Assembly (NCBI RefSeq): GCF_963677565.1
Contig: NZ_OY781981.1
Location: forward strand, 4,022,001 to 4,086,000
Length of the DNA stretch: 64,000 nucleotides
Direction of reading: 5' to 3'
Origin: an uncultured Draconibacterium sp.
Lineage (GTDB): Bacteria; Bacteroidota; Bacteroidia; Bacteroidales; Prolixibacteraceae
This document shows, piece after piece, positions 9,147 through 18,000 of the stretch. A program made the translations under genes and the position numbers. Under the pieces are notes generated by a model. That model did not search any database. It had not been told where the DNA came from and saw only the letters and a list, made by a program, of their open reading frames with translations. The first letter of the stretch is position 1; the number at the start of each line of letters is the position of its first letter.

Positions 9147-9833
9147 CTAATCTGCCTCGTAAAAATTGAGAAGTTGATCAAATTCTACAGGAATATTCGA
9201 TTCGAACAAAACCAGATCTCCAGTTACCGGATGTCTAAATTCAAGCTTCGCGGCATGTAAAAATAATCGTCGAAGGTTTGTTTCTGCGAGTATTATCTTG
9301 TTCAAAGTAAAATCACCATGATGCGTATCGCCTATAATATCAAAACGGTTTTTCGCGAAATGCTGTCTCAACTGGTGCCAACGACCTGTTTCGGGATTAA
9401 TTTCCACCAAACTTAATTCAATATCTGTTTTATCTTTTGAAACTAATTTGGTTTGAATGGTTCTAATGGTTTTATAGTGCGTTACTGCCGGTTTTTTAAA
9501 CTTCGATTTCTTTTTTACCAACACCTTCGAGTCAAATGTTCCTTCTCCCGGATTACCCTGGACAATTGCATAATAAGTTTTCTTCACCTCTTTCAGTTCA
9601 AACTGCTTAGTTAAAACACTGGCCACTTCTGAAGAAAAAGCCAATACAATCACCCCGGAGGTTTTTGAGTCCAAACGGTGTACATTATGAATCCACTTCC
9701 CTGTTTTATCTCCAATTAATTTGGTTAAATAAGGTGCATCGTTTGGCATAAAATCATTTTTATGCACCGGCAATTCGATAGGTTTTTCAACCACAATAAT
9801 TGCTTCGTCTTGGTAAAGTATTGAAATATTCAT
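9147..9833 (-). CDS. RluA-family RNA pseudouridine synthase, TruC-like
   Basis: The enzyme converts uridine to pseudouridine in RNA. The catalytic block is HRLDSKTSGVIVL, with the nucleophilic aspartate in HRLD. Family landmarks that follow are KKTYYAIVQG, PETGRWHQLRQHF and GDTHHGD. The N-terminus opens directly into the catalytic fold (ILYQDEAIIVVEKP) without an S4 domain. The length of 228 residues and the GRxHQLRxH/GDTxHGD pair resemble TruC, which modifies U65 of tRNA, more than RluC/RluD. The target is therefore likely tRNA, but related short enzymes act on rRNA. It stands alone, divergent from msrB. Confidence 0.88.
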   Translation of the reverse strand: MNISILYQDEAIIVVEKPIELPVHKNDFMPNDAPYLTKLIGDKTGKWIHNVHRLDSKTSGVIVLAFSSEVASVLTKQFELKEVKKTYYAIVQGNPGEGTFDSKVLVKKKSKFKKPAVTHYKTIRTIQTKLVSKDKTDIELSLVEINPETGRWHQLRQHFAKNRFDIIGDTHHGDFTLNKIILAETNLRRLFLHAAKLEFRHPVTGDLVLFESNIPVEFDQLLNFYEAD

Positions 9834-9934
9834 GTTTTGTTTAAATGCCCAAAGGTAGTATTATTCAGATTTGTTCTTTACATTTCTTAACGACTGAGGA
9901 TAAACCACTGTAACACTAAGTTGTTATAAGAGTT

Positions 9935-10405
9935 ATGAAAGCAATTGTTATATTAATTATTCTGGGGTTGAGTTTTGGCAGTTATGCTCAAAATGAGCAA
10001 CCTATTCAAGATGCTAAAAAAATGGAATACAACAAATTAAATGAATTTGAAAAGTACGTAATTTTAGAAAAAGGTACTGAACGACCGTTTACCGGAAAGT
10101 ATACCGACCATAAAGGAAAAGGTACATATGTGTGTAAACAATGTGGGGCGGCTTTGTACAATTCAAGTGATAAGTTTGATTCGCATTGTGGCTGGCCAAG
10201 TTTCGATGATGAGATTGAAGGAGCTGTGCACAGATCGCTTGATGCAGACGGACGACGTACCGAGATTACCTGTGCCAATTGTGGCGGGCACCTCGGACAT
10301 GTATTTTTTGGTGAAGGATTTACCGATAAAGATACGCGGCATTGCGTCAACTCGGTTTCGCTGGATTTTATTCCGGCAAACGACACAAAAAAAGGAAAAC
10401 AGTAA
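9935..10405 (+). CDS. msrB: Peptide-methionine (R)-S-oxide reductase, exported
   Basis: Reduces methionine-R-sulfoxide in proteins. Residues 1-18 form a signal peptide ending in SYAQ, so this copy should act in the periplasm rather than in the cytosol. The MsrB fold begins at GTERPFTGKY. Two CxxC pairs (CKQC and CANC) form the structural zinc site. The catalytic cysteine is C137 in RHCVNSVSLDF. The motif HCGWPSF is also intact. The length is normal for a single-domain MsrB plus signal. No MsrA is fused or adjacent. An overlapping terminator at the stop codon marks it as a single-gene unit. The source of reducing power in the periplasm is not evident. Confidence 0.95.
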   Translation: MKAIVILIILGLSFGSYAQNEQPIQDAKKMEYNKLNEFEKYVILEKGTERPFTGKYTDHKGKGTYVCKQCGAALYNSSDKFDSHCGWPSFDDEIEGAVHRSLDADGRRTEITCANCGGHLGHVFFGEGFTDKDTRHCVNSVSLDFIPANDTKKGKQ

Positions 10406-10421
10406 TTGTTTTCCTTTTTTC
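10388..10421 (+). terminator. msrB intrinsic terminator spanning the stop codon
   Basis: AAAAAAGGAAAACA (10388-10401) pairs perfectly with TGTTTTCCTTTTTT (10407-10420), leaving a five-base loop that contains most of the stop codon. The right arm itself supplies the T run. Confidence 0.8.
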
Positions 10422-10440
10422 TTTTGTAAGTATCGATTAA

Positions 10441-10944
10441 CTATTCTGTCATCTCTTTCACTTCAAGGCCCTCGATAAAGAACACACGTTCTGCAGCTTC
10501 CTGGTTTTCGGCTAAAACCTGATGCGCAGCCTCAGTTTCTGCATCTTCAGTATGTCCTTCTTCTTCACCGTGTTCTTTTCCCGGATTGTGAGCATCTGCT
10601 TCATTAAGTACCTCTTTTAAAATACCTACCACCTGCAAATCGCTTCCCATTTGTTCTTGCGAGAAAGCTCCTATTTTTTCACCGGCTTCAATTCGAATTG
10701 AAAAATCTTCCGTGCTTCCCATTAAAAAGCAGCGTTCGCCTCCTTGTTGGCATACATGAAATACAGTACCTTTCACTGCAACTTCTTTATTTGCCAAATC
10801 CGGTGCTTTTTCAAGTAATTCATCTACCGTTAAAACCACGGCTGCTTGTTTCTCCACTTCAGTTGTTTGCTCCTGGGTTTTAGATTGCTGACCACAAGCA
10901 AATAAAATGAGTGCGAATGAACTGATTAATGCAATTTTTTTCAT
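10441..10944 (-). CDS. Lipoprotein with OB-fold-like domain, function unknown
   Basis: A 167-residue protein with a lipoprotein signal (lipobox LFACG, cysteine 17). After an acidic linker, residues 41-115 (KEVAVKGTVFHVC, RCFLMG, FSIRIEAG, DLQVVGILKEV) have the strand pattern of an OB-fold. Residues 115-145 are rich in His and Glu (HNPGKEHGEEEGHTED), which suggests metal binding. The gene follows a PepSY-type membrane gene on the same strand after a 29-base gap, so the two are probably one transcript with a common envelope role. Function not known. The OB-fold and metal-binding ideas are inference from sequence pattern. Confidence 0.7.
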   Translation of the reverse strand: MKKIALISSFALILFACGQQSKTQEQTTEVEKQAAVVLTVDELLEKAPDLANKEVAVKGTVFHVCQQGGERCFLMGSTEDFSIRIEAGEKIGAFSQEQMGSDLQVVGILKEVLNEADAHNPGKEHGEEEGHTEDAETEAAHQVLAENQEAAERVFFIEGLEVKEMTE

Positions 10945-10973
10945 TTTTTAATGTTTTGGATTTTAATGATGCT

Positions 10974-11525
10974 CTAAATATAAAAAATAATAAACAGTAA
11001 AGGTACAACAAAGCCGGCAATTGTTAACCACCACCCCCAGCGTAATAATCCACGTTTCCCTTTCAGTAGAAACAATCCTGAAACTGCCACAAATAAGAGT
11101 ATTACAGCCATTGCATCACTCACCCATTTCCAGACAACTCCCATAGTTGCCCGGTGCAATTTATTCATGCCAAATATCAATGAGCGGCGCTGCAGGTATC
11201 GCATTCTCCCCTCACCTGAATCGGTATCCATCACTGCTTCTCCGTTTGCAACAAACACTCTGATGTCTCCATCCTGATCAATATAGTGCTTTTTATAAAC
11301 CACATTATCCTGAATGGATTCAACTATCTGTCGAATTTCGTCATCATCATAAGATTGTTGTGGATCCAGATTGTGAGTAAAATCAATGATTTCTATTTTA
11401 TAGTCTGGATTAAAATCGTGCCGGTGGTTTAAATAAATTCCCGACACCGCATATACAATTGTCATTCCTACGATAAAGTATCCAAGATCGCGATGCAAAA
11501 TGCGCAACAGTTTTCGAATTTTCAT
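10974..11525 (-). CDS. PepSY-associated transmembrane protein
   Basis: A 183-residue inner-membrane protein of the PepSY_TM type. It starts with a basic stretch and a first membrane helix (LGYFIVGMTIVYAVSGIYL) followed by NHRHDF. A periplasmic PepSY-like region comes next (DEIRQIVESI, YIDQDGDIRVFV, YLQRRSLI), then the signature NKLHRATMG and two more helices at the C-terminus (VILLFVAVSGLFLL and TIAGFVVPLLFIIF). Related proteins sit near iron-siderophore uptake or flavin-dependent reductases, but the only close partner here is the His/Glu-rich lipoprotein downstream. It is probably the first gene of that two-gene unit. Confidence 0.82.
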   Translation of the reverse strand: MKIRKLLRILHRDLGYFIVGMTIVYAVSGIYLNHRHDFNPDYKIEIIDFTHNLDPQQSYDDDEIRQIVESIQDNVVYKKHYIDQDGDIRVFVANGEAVMDTDSGEGRMRYLQRRSLIFGMNKLHRATMGVVWKWVSDAMAVILLFVAVSGLFLLKGKRGLLRWGWWLTIAGFVVPLLFIIFYI

Positions 11526-11697
11526 GTTTAAACTAATTTGGAAGTAAATATATGATAAATGCGTTTATTTGAAGTTTAACAAAAAATATTAAATATTAAC
11601 ATTCTCAGAAAATACTGAAAATCAATAAAAACCGCTTATACTTTACGATATGAAGGTTTATAAAAGGCATTATTGACTTTATACGAGAAATCAAGTA

Positions 11698-11728
11698 TTG
11701 ACTTGAAAAGCATATAGTTGTATCTTGC
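11698..11728 (+). promoter_or_regulatory. Bacteroidota-type promoter driving the candidate small RNA
   Basis: A -33 TTG at 11698-11700 and a -7 box TATCTTGC at 11721-11728 are separated by 20 bases, which is the usual spacing for the Bacteroidota housekeeping sigma factor. It faces away from both neighbouring leftward genes. Transcription would start near 11734-11737. Confidence 0.6.
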
Positions 11729-11733
11729 AGTTA

Positions 11734-11810
11734 TCCTAGTGTACTAGGGCTCTGGTTTTATCACAACTTAATTGGGTACCCCGGCTGTTGAGCCGGGGTT
11801 TTCTATTTTT
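11734..11810 (+). ncRNA. Candidate orphan small RNA (about 75 nt)
   Basis: Between two leftward genes lies a rightward promoter followed within 50 bases by a strong intrinsic terminator, with no open frame between them. The predicted transcript begins with a hairpin (CCTAG, loop, CTAGG at 11735-11748), continues through about 30 unpaired bases (GGCTCTGGTTTTATCACAAC at 11748-11767), and ends in a 9-bp GC-rich stem with a GTTG loop and a long T tract. This is the build of a trans-acting small RNA. I do not recognise it as 6S, SRP or tmRNA, and the target is unknown. Confidence 0.55.
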
Positions 11811-11814
11811 ATTT
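11778..11814 (+). terminator. Strong intrinsic terminator of the candidate small RNA
   Basis: ACCCCGGCT (11778-11786) pairs perfectly with AGCCGGGGT (11791-11799) around a GTTG tetraloop, followed by TTTTCTATTTTTATTT. The T tract is only on the plus strand, so it does not serve either neighbouring leftward gene. Confidence 0.85.
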
Positions 11815-11861
11815 AAGCCTTTTGAAAAGTTAGATAAGCCAGAATTTAAACCATTGCCGGT

Positions 11862-12278
11862 TTATTTATCCATGTAATAATCATTTAACGATACCAAATC
11901 TTCAGAACTGCAAACCGGACATTTTTCATTTTCATCGGTGTAATCGCTAAAACTAGCTTTACAACTGTTACACTTGTACCAATTTTTATCAAAATAGATG
12001 TCGCCTCCACGGAAAATCAGGTCTCTTCCTTCCACAAAAGCAGTTGCTACTTTATTTCTGGCTTCTTCGTAAATCCGGGTTAATGTCGGGCGCGAAACAT
12101 CCATAAATACAGCCGCTTCTTCCTGGGTAAGGTTTTGGTAATCGAGCAAACGAATGGCTTCATATTCTTCAAGATGAAGAACTACCTCATTTGTTTTTCG
12201 TCCTCTAACTCCATAAACCGACATCCCTTTAATTACGGGCGGCACCTGAATTCTTCTGTTTCTTTTTCTTCTTGGCAT
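11862..12278 (-). CDS. DUF134 (UPF0251) DNA-binding protein with zinc ribbon
   Basis: A 138-residue protein. The basic N-terminus (MPRRKRNRR) is followed by the DUF134 domain, with a sigma-region-4-like helix-turn-helix (NLTQEEAAVFMDVSRPTLTR, about residues 49-68). At the C-terminus are two CxxC knuckles (CNSC and CPVC) that form a zinc ribbon. Members are thought to be small transcription regulators, but their targets are unknown. The start lies one base after the aroC stop, so the two genes are very probably cotranscribed. That link to chorismate synthesis may be accidental. Confidence 0.88.
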   Translation of the reverse strand: MPRRKRNRRIQVPPVIKGMSVYGVRGRKTNEVVLHLEEYEAIRLLDYQNLTQEEAAVFMDVSRPTLTRIYEEARNKVATAFVEGRDLIFRGGDIYFDKNWYKCNSCKASFSDYTDENEKCPVCSSEDLVSLNDYYMDK

Positions 12279-12279
12279 A

Positions 12280-13353
12280 CTAAATCGTGTTAAGTTTATT
12301 TAATAGATAGTGGTCAACCAAAACCAAAGCAGCCATCGCTTCAACAATGGGAACGGCCCTAGGTAAAACGCATGGGTCGTGTCTTCCTTTAGGATTTATT
12401 GTAATGCTTTTTTCTTCTTTATCAATGGTTTGCTGCTCTTTCAGAAGCGTTGCAATGGGTTTAAAACCAACATTAAAATAAATATCTTCGCCATTGGAAA
12501 TACCTCCCTGTATTCCTCCGGAGTTATTTGTTTTAGTACGAACTCCGTCCTCTGTTTTTATAAAAATGTCGTTATGCTCTGATCCACTTAGTTTTGTTCC
12601 ATCAAAACCAGAACCGTATTCAAAGCCTTTTACCGCATTTATTCCAAGCATGGCAAAACCAAGATCGGCATGTAGTTTGTTAAACACCGGCTCGCCCCAT
12701 CCTGCCGGTACTCCGGTTGCCACACCTGTAATTACGCCACCAACTGTATCGTGTTCACGACCGGCTTTTTCAATACGGGCAATCATTTCGTCAGCCACTT
12801 CTTTATCAGGACAACGTACAATGGTATCTTCTGTTTTTGAGAGATCAAGTTCTTTGTAACTTTTCTGCAATTTTATTTCTCCAACCTGGGAAACAAAAGC
12901 CTGCACCAATACTCCGGCTTTTGCTAAAATTTGCTTGGCTACTGCTCCGGCAACAACTCGTGCAATGGTTTCCCGTGCCGATGAGCGTCCACCTCCGCGA
13001 TGGTCGCGTGTACCATATTTTTTTATGTAGGTATAATCCGCGTGAGATGGTCTGAATACGTTTTTCAGATTATTATAATCGTTTGAGTGCTGATCTTTAT
13101 TCCAAATGGCAAAAGCGATTGGCGTACCTTGTGTTTTTCCTTCAAAAACACCCGATAAAAATTCAACCTGATCGGGTTCTTTTCGTTGCGTGGTGATTTT
13201 TGATTGTCCGGGCTTTCTTCTTGCCAGATCTTTTTGAATTAAATCGATGTCCAATTCAATGCCTGCCGGACAACCGTCAATTATTCCTCCAATTCCCCGT
13301 CCGTGAGATTCGCCAAAAGAGGTTAAGCGAAATATCTTTCCAAAAGTATTCAT
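12280..13353 (-). CDS. aroC: Chorismate synthase
   Basis: Catalyses the last step of the shikimate pathway, 5-enolpyruvylshikimate-3-phosphate to chorismate, using reduced FMN. All family signatures are present: the N-terminal TSFGESHGRGIG, the block RPSHADYTYIKKYGTRDHRG followed by GGRSSARET, the central NSGGIQGGISNGEDI, and the C-terminal GRHDPCVLPRAVPI. The length of 357 residues matches the family. It is the upstream gene of a two-gene unit with the DUF134 protein. No other aromatic-pathway genes are in the window. Confidence 0.97.
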   Translation of the reverse strand: MNTFGKIFRLTSFGESHGRGIGGIIDGCPAGIELDIDLIQKDLARRKPGQSKITTQRKEPDQVEFLSGVFEGKTQGTPIAFAIWNKDQHSNDYNNLKNVFRPSHADYTYIKKYGTRDHRGGGRSSARETIARVVAGAVAKQILAKAGVLVQAFVSQVGEIKLQKSYKELDLSKTEDTIVRCPDKEVADEMIARIEKAGREHDTVGGVITGVATGVPAGWGEPVFNKLHADLGFAMLGINAVKGFEYGSGFDGTKLSGSEHNDIFIKTEDGVRTKTNNSGGIQGGISNGEDIYFNVGFKPIATLLKEQQTIDKEEKSITINPKGRHDPCVLPRAVPIVEAMAALVLVDHYLLNKLNTI

Positions 13354-13451
13354 TAGCTAATTATTGTATGTTACTTGCGTAACATTAAGAGTTTTAAAAT
13401 GAAACAACATTTACTCAATCAGAGTCGTTTCACAACAGCATTTTTATAAAT

Positions 13452-13491
13452 GAAAAAAACCCTATTTTCATTATGTAATGAAAACAGGGTT
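13452..13491 (-). terminator. slyD terminator
   Basis: Read on the minus strand, AACCCTGTTTTCATTA and TAATGAAAATAGGGTT form a 16-position stem with one mismatch, followed by a run of T (A run at 13452-13458 on the plus strand). It lies about 35 bases beyond the slyD stop. Confidence 0.8.
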
Positions 13492-13525
13492 AAAATAAAT
13501 AAATTGAGCTTATTATCAAAATTTA

Positions 13526-14119
13526 TTAGCAACCGCAACCACAGCCGCCGCTGCTTTCAGTTCCGCAAGAACCATCGTTGCATCCACCATCGTTACAACC
13601 GCCATCGCTGCTTCCACAGCCACAGCCGCCTCCACCTGAGAGGATCTGAGCAACTTCTTCGTCTGATGCCTCGCGAACATCAATAACTTTTCCGGCAAAA
13701 AACAAATCTTCGCCTGCAAGTGGGTGATTAAAATCCATTTTTACGGTTTCGTCACTTATTTCAAGTACTAATCCGTTTAAGCGTTGGCCGTTACTGCTCA
13801 TCATCGGCACAGTATTTCCAACTTTAATCAATTCTGCGTCGAATTCACCATTTACCAGGAATACATTTTTAGGCAGTTCAACAACCGCTTCGTTGTTTAC
13901 TGCACCGTATGCATCGGTACTGGTAATTTTAATCGTGAACGGATCGTCTTGTTTTAAACCGATCAATTCAGATTCGAACTTTGGTAGCATCATTCCTGCT
14001 CCGTAAAGGAACTCCAGTGGTTGCTCAGTTGTAGCCTGTTCAACCAACTCTCCTTGCTCGTTGTCGATACGAAGATCGTACGTCAACTTCACCATTTTAT
14101 ATTTTCCTATCTCTAACAT
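13526..14119 (-). CDS. slyD: FKBP-type peptidyl-prolyl isomerase, SlyD-like, with Cys-rich tail
   Basis: A cytosolic prolyl isomerase and chaperone. The start is taken as the ATG at 14119 (MLEIGKYKMVKLTYDLRI), because the in-frame upstream TTG at 14146 lies inside the -7 box. Residues 9-75 hold the FKBP part (EFLYGAGMMLPKFESELIGL). The insert-in-flap domain follows (DAYGAVNNEAVVELPKNVF), and the fold closes with FNHPLAGEDLFFAGKVIDV. The C-terminal 35 residues are Gly-rich and hold eight cysteines in GCGC, GGC and GSC groups. SlyD family tails usually bind nickel through His. Here Cys replaces His, so a different or softer metal is possible. Single gene with its own promoter and terminator. 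Confidence 0.92.
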   Translation of the reverse strand: MLEIGKYKMVKLTYDLRIDNEQGELVEQATTEQPLEFLYGAGMMLPKFESELIGLKQDDPFTIKITSTDAYGAVNNEAVVELPKNVFLVNGEFDAELIKVGNTVPMMSSNGQRLNGLVLEISDETVKMDFNHPLAGEDLFFAGKVIDVREASDEEVAQILSGGGGCGCGSSDGGCNDGGCNDGSCGTESSGGCGCGC

Positions 14120-14142
14120 ACTTCTTAAATTCTTGATGAGCT

Positions 14143-14150
14143 GCAAAATA
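14143..14150 (-). promoter_or_regulatory. -7 box for slyD
   Basis: On the minus strand TATTTTGC occupies 14150-14143, close to the TAnnTTTG consensus. Transcription would start near 14136, giving a leader of about 17 bases before the ATG at 14119. Confidence 0.45.
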
Positions 14151-14212
14151 AGTTATTTTCTATATTTCAACAAAATACTAACAGCTCCTTTATTTAGTTT
14201 TAACATTAATTT

Positions 14213-15037
14213 CTAAGAGTTCTTAAAAACTACCGGCGGTCTTTTCATCGCTGTGTAAATCAAAAAGGCACCAACCAATACAAATGGAACACTTAACCAC
14301 TGCCCCATGTTTAATGCCATTCCGGCTTCAAACGCTTCCTGGTCTTCTTTTATAAACTCAATGAAGAACCGAGCCATAAAAATCAAAACAAAAAATGCTC
14401 CCAGTATTAATCCGGGCCTGTCTTTTACCTTTGTTTTCCAGTAGAGGTAAGTGAGCACCACAAACGAAACGAGGTAAGATAATGCTTCATAAACCTGCGT
14501 TGGATGTTTAGCCACAGTTTCGCCATTACGTTCAAAAATAACTCCCCAGGGCAATGTGGTTTGAATACCATAAATCTCTGAATTCATCAGGTTACCGGTA
14601 CGAATAAAAGCGGCCACTAAAGCTGTAGGAACAACAATTCGGTCCAGTGTCCACAACATCGTTCGTTTGGTCACTTTTTTAGAATGCAGATACATGGCAA
14701 TTAAAATACCAATTGCTCCGCCGTGACTTGCCAATCCGCCATGCCAGACTTTTATAATTTCGGCCGGATGCTGCCAGTAATATTCCCATCCGTAAAACAA
14801 AACATGTCCGAGGCGAGCCCCCACAACAGTAGCAATTATGATGTAAAAGAAAAGGCTGTCAATCCATTTCTGATTTACACCTTCCGACTTTAACATGCGT
14901 TCGCCAATGTAATACCCGATCAAAAATCCTGATGCAAATAACAAGCCATACCATCTTATCGACAATGGTCCTAGGCTAAAAATCTCAGGATCAACATTCC
15001 AATGTATAAAGTTTAATAAACTGATCATATTAATCAT
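14213..15037 (-). CDS. lgt: Prolipoprotein diacylglyceryl transferase
   Basis: An inner-membrane enzyme that moves diacylglycerol from phosphatidylglycerol to the lipobox cysteine of prolipoproteins, the first step of lipoprotein maturation. The sequence shows seven or so hydrophobic segments and the conserved blocks IRWYGLLFASGF, GARLGHVLFYG, HGGLASHGGAIG, RTGNLMNSEIYG and HPTQVYEAL. The length of 274 residues is typical. A second in-frame ATG at 15028 is an equally good start. It sits 12 bases after the secA stop on the same strand and is probably cotranscribed. Its products in this window include the sulfatase and the DUF4252 and OB-fold lipoproteins. Confidence 0.96.
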   Translation of the reverse strand: MINMISLLNFIHWNVDPEIFSLGPLSIRWYGLLFASGFLIGYYIGERMLKSEGVNQKWIDSLFFYIIIATVVGARLGHVLFYGWEYYWQHPAEIIKVWHGGLASHGGAIGILIAMYLHSKKVTKRTMLWTLDRIVVPTALVAAFIRTGNLMNSEIYGIQTTLPWGVIFERNGETVAKHPTQVYEALSYLVSFVVLTYLYWKTKVKDRPGLILGAFFVLIFMARFFIEFIKEDQEAFEAGMALNMGQWLSVPFVLVGAFLIYTAMKRPPVVFKNS

Positions 15038-15049
15038 GTTGATGGAGTA

Positions 15050-18000
15050 TTAAACACCTCTGCCGTGGCATTGTTTATATTTTTTACCGCTGCCACAAGG
15101 ACAAGGATCATTACGCCCCACTCTTTTCTCCACCTTTACAGGTTGTGGTTTTGCTTTCTCTGCAGTTTCGGTGTTTGCACCTTCCATTGCATTTTGGGCA
15201 GTTGGCAGTTCCGATTTTTGCGTTTTATAACGACTCATATCGGTTCTTCTTCGTGTTTCTGCCTCGCGTACCTGATCAGGATTTTGAATAGGAATCTGTC
15301 CCTTCATCAATGTAGAAACAACATCTTTATTCACCTTATTAACCATTACCTTAAACAAGTTGAACGACTCAAACTTGTAAATCAATAATGGATCTTTCTG
15401 TTCGTAGGTCGCATTCTGTACCGACTGTTTCAAATCGTCCATCTCGCGAAGTTGTTCTTTCCATGCTTCATCAATGGTGTTCAAAACGATTTGTTTCTGG
15501 TAAGATTTCACCAACTCTTTTCCTTTATTATTGTATGCTTTCTCCAGGTTACAAATAATTTGGAAAACGCGTTTACCGTCGGTAATTGGTACAACAATAT
15601 TCTGGTAAACCTCTTTCTTTGTTTCGTAAACATTTTTAATAACCGGGTAGGCCTGCTGCGAAATAGCATCAACTTTACGGTTATAATTATTGATCATTTT
15701 ATCGTAAATACGCTGCGCTATATCGGCAGGATTCAGCGTCTTGAACTCGTCGGCATTTACCGGCGACTCCAACGAAAGCAAACGCATCAGTTCCATGTTG
15801 AAATCTTCGAACATATCAGAACCATGATATTCGTTAACAAGATCTTCCACCGAATCATACATCATGTTCAATACATCAACTTCCAATCGTTCGCCATACA
15901 ATGCGTGTCGGCGTTTTTTGTAAATCACCTCGCGCTGCGAATTCATTACGTCATCATATTCCAATAAACGCTTACGAATACCGAAGTTATTTTCTTCTAC
16001 TTTTTTCTGTGCACGTTCAATCGATTTCGAGATCATTGAATGCTGAATCACCTCTCCGTCTTCCAATCCCAGCCGATCCATAACTCCTGAAATTCGATCG
16101 GAACCAAATAAACGCATTAAATCATCCTCAAGAGATACATAGAACTGCGAAGAACCCGGATCTCCCTGTCTTCCTGCACGTCCTCGCAACTGCCTGTCAA
16201 CACGTCTGGAGTCGTGACGTTCGGTACCGATAATCGCCAAACCTCCGGCTTTTTTCACTTCATCAGTAAGCTTAATATCGGTACCACGACCAGCCATGTT
16301 AGTTGCAATTGTAACTGCACCTGACTGACCTGCCTCGGCAACAATATCAGCTTCGCGGGCATGTAATTTCGCATTTAATACATTGTGCTTAATGCCTTTT
16401 ATTTTCAGCATTCGGCTTAACAATTCCGAAATTTCTACAGAAGTTGTACCCACAAGTACCGGTCGGCCCTTCTTGTTCAGTTCAACAATTTCGTCGCTAA
16501 CTGCATTGTATTTTTCGCGTTTTGTTTTGTAAACCAAATCTTCCCTATCGTCGCGAACGATCGGACGGTTAGTTGGAATTACAACTACTTCCAATTTGTA
16601 AATGTCCCACAATTCTCCTGCCTCTGTTTCTGCAGTACCCGTCATACCGGCCAGTTTATGGTACATTCTAAAGTAGTTCTGCAAGGTAATAGTAGCAAAA
16701 GTTTGGGTTGCAGCCTCAACTTTCACCTGTTCTTTAGCTTCAATTGCCTGGTGCAATCCATCGGAATAACGACGACCTTCCATAATACGACCGGTCTGCT
16801 CGTCTACAATTTTCACTTTATTATCGATTACCACATATTCCACATCTTTTTCAAACATGGTATAAGCTTTTAACAGCTGGTTTATGGTATGAACACGTTC
16901 CGATTTTACAGAATAATCCTGAAGTAACTTATCCTTTTCCAACTGCAATTCATCGGCAGGCAAACCACTGTTTTCAAGCTCTGCCATTTTTCCTCCCATA
17001 TCTGGCAGAACGAAGAATTCAGTATCTTCAAATCCTGCAGATACCAGATCGATACCTTTATCGGTAAGTTCTACTGAATTTTGTTTTTCTTCAATTACAA
17101 AAAACAGTGGGTCGGTAACAATGTGCATGTTCTTGCTGTTTTCCTGCATATAAAGGTTTTCGGTCTTTTGCAGAACAGCTTTCATTCCTTCCTCACTCAA
17201 AAACTTAATGATCGATTTGTTTTTAGGCATCCCTTTGTGGGCACGCAATAAAAGCAAACCTCCTTCTTTCTTTTCTTCTGAAGTTGCATCAGGTTTTGTA
17301 AGCAGGCGCTTGGCATCGATAAATACTTTATTTACCAGTTCGCGTTGCGCACGGTATAATTTTTCAACATACCCTTTAAGTTCTTCAAATTGCTGATTAT
17401 CGCCTTTTGGAACCGGTCCCGAGATAATCAGTGGAGTACGTGCATCATCAACCAAAACCGAGTCAACCTCGTCGACAATGGCATAATGGTGTTTGCGCTG
17501 TACCAAATCTTCAGGATTGATGGCCATGTTATCGCGCAAATAATCAAAACCAAATTCATTGTTCGTTCCAAAAGTAATATCTGAGTTGTAGGCTTTTCGT
17601 CTGGCTTCAGAGTTTGGCTGATGCTTATCGATACAGTCAACCGACAAACCATGAAATTCGTACATTGGCCCCATCCATTCGGCATCACGTTTCGAGAGGT
17701 AATCGTTTACTGTAACAACATGTACTCCTTTTCCGGTAAGTGCATTCAAAAACACAGGCAATGTAGCAACAAGTGTTTTACCCTCACCTGTGGCCATCTC
17801 TGCAATATTTCCCTGGTGAAGCACCACCCCACCAATGAGCTGTACATCGTAATGCACCATATTCCAGGTAACCATGTTTCCTCCGGCAAGCCAACTGTTG
17901 TCCCAAATGGCTTTATTACCATTGATTTTAATACTATCGCGCGAAGCAGACAGGTCGCGGTCGAAATCGTTCGCTTCTACCTCAATGGTTTTATTTTCGG

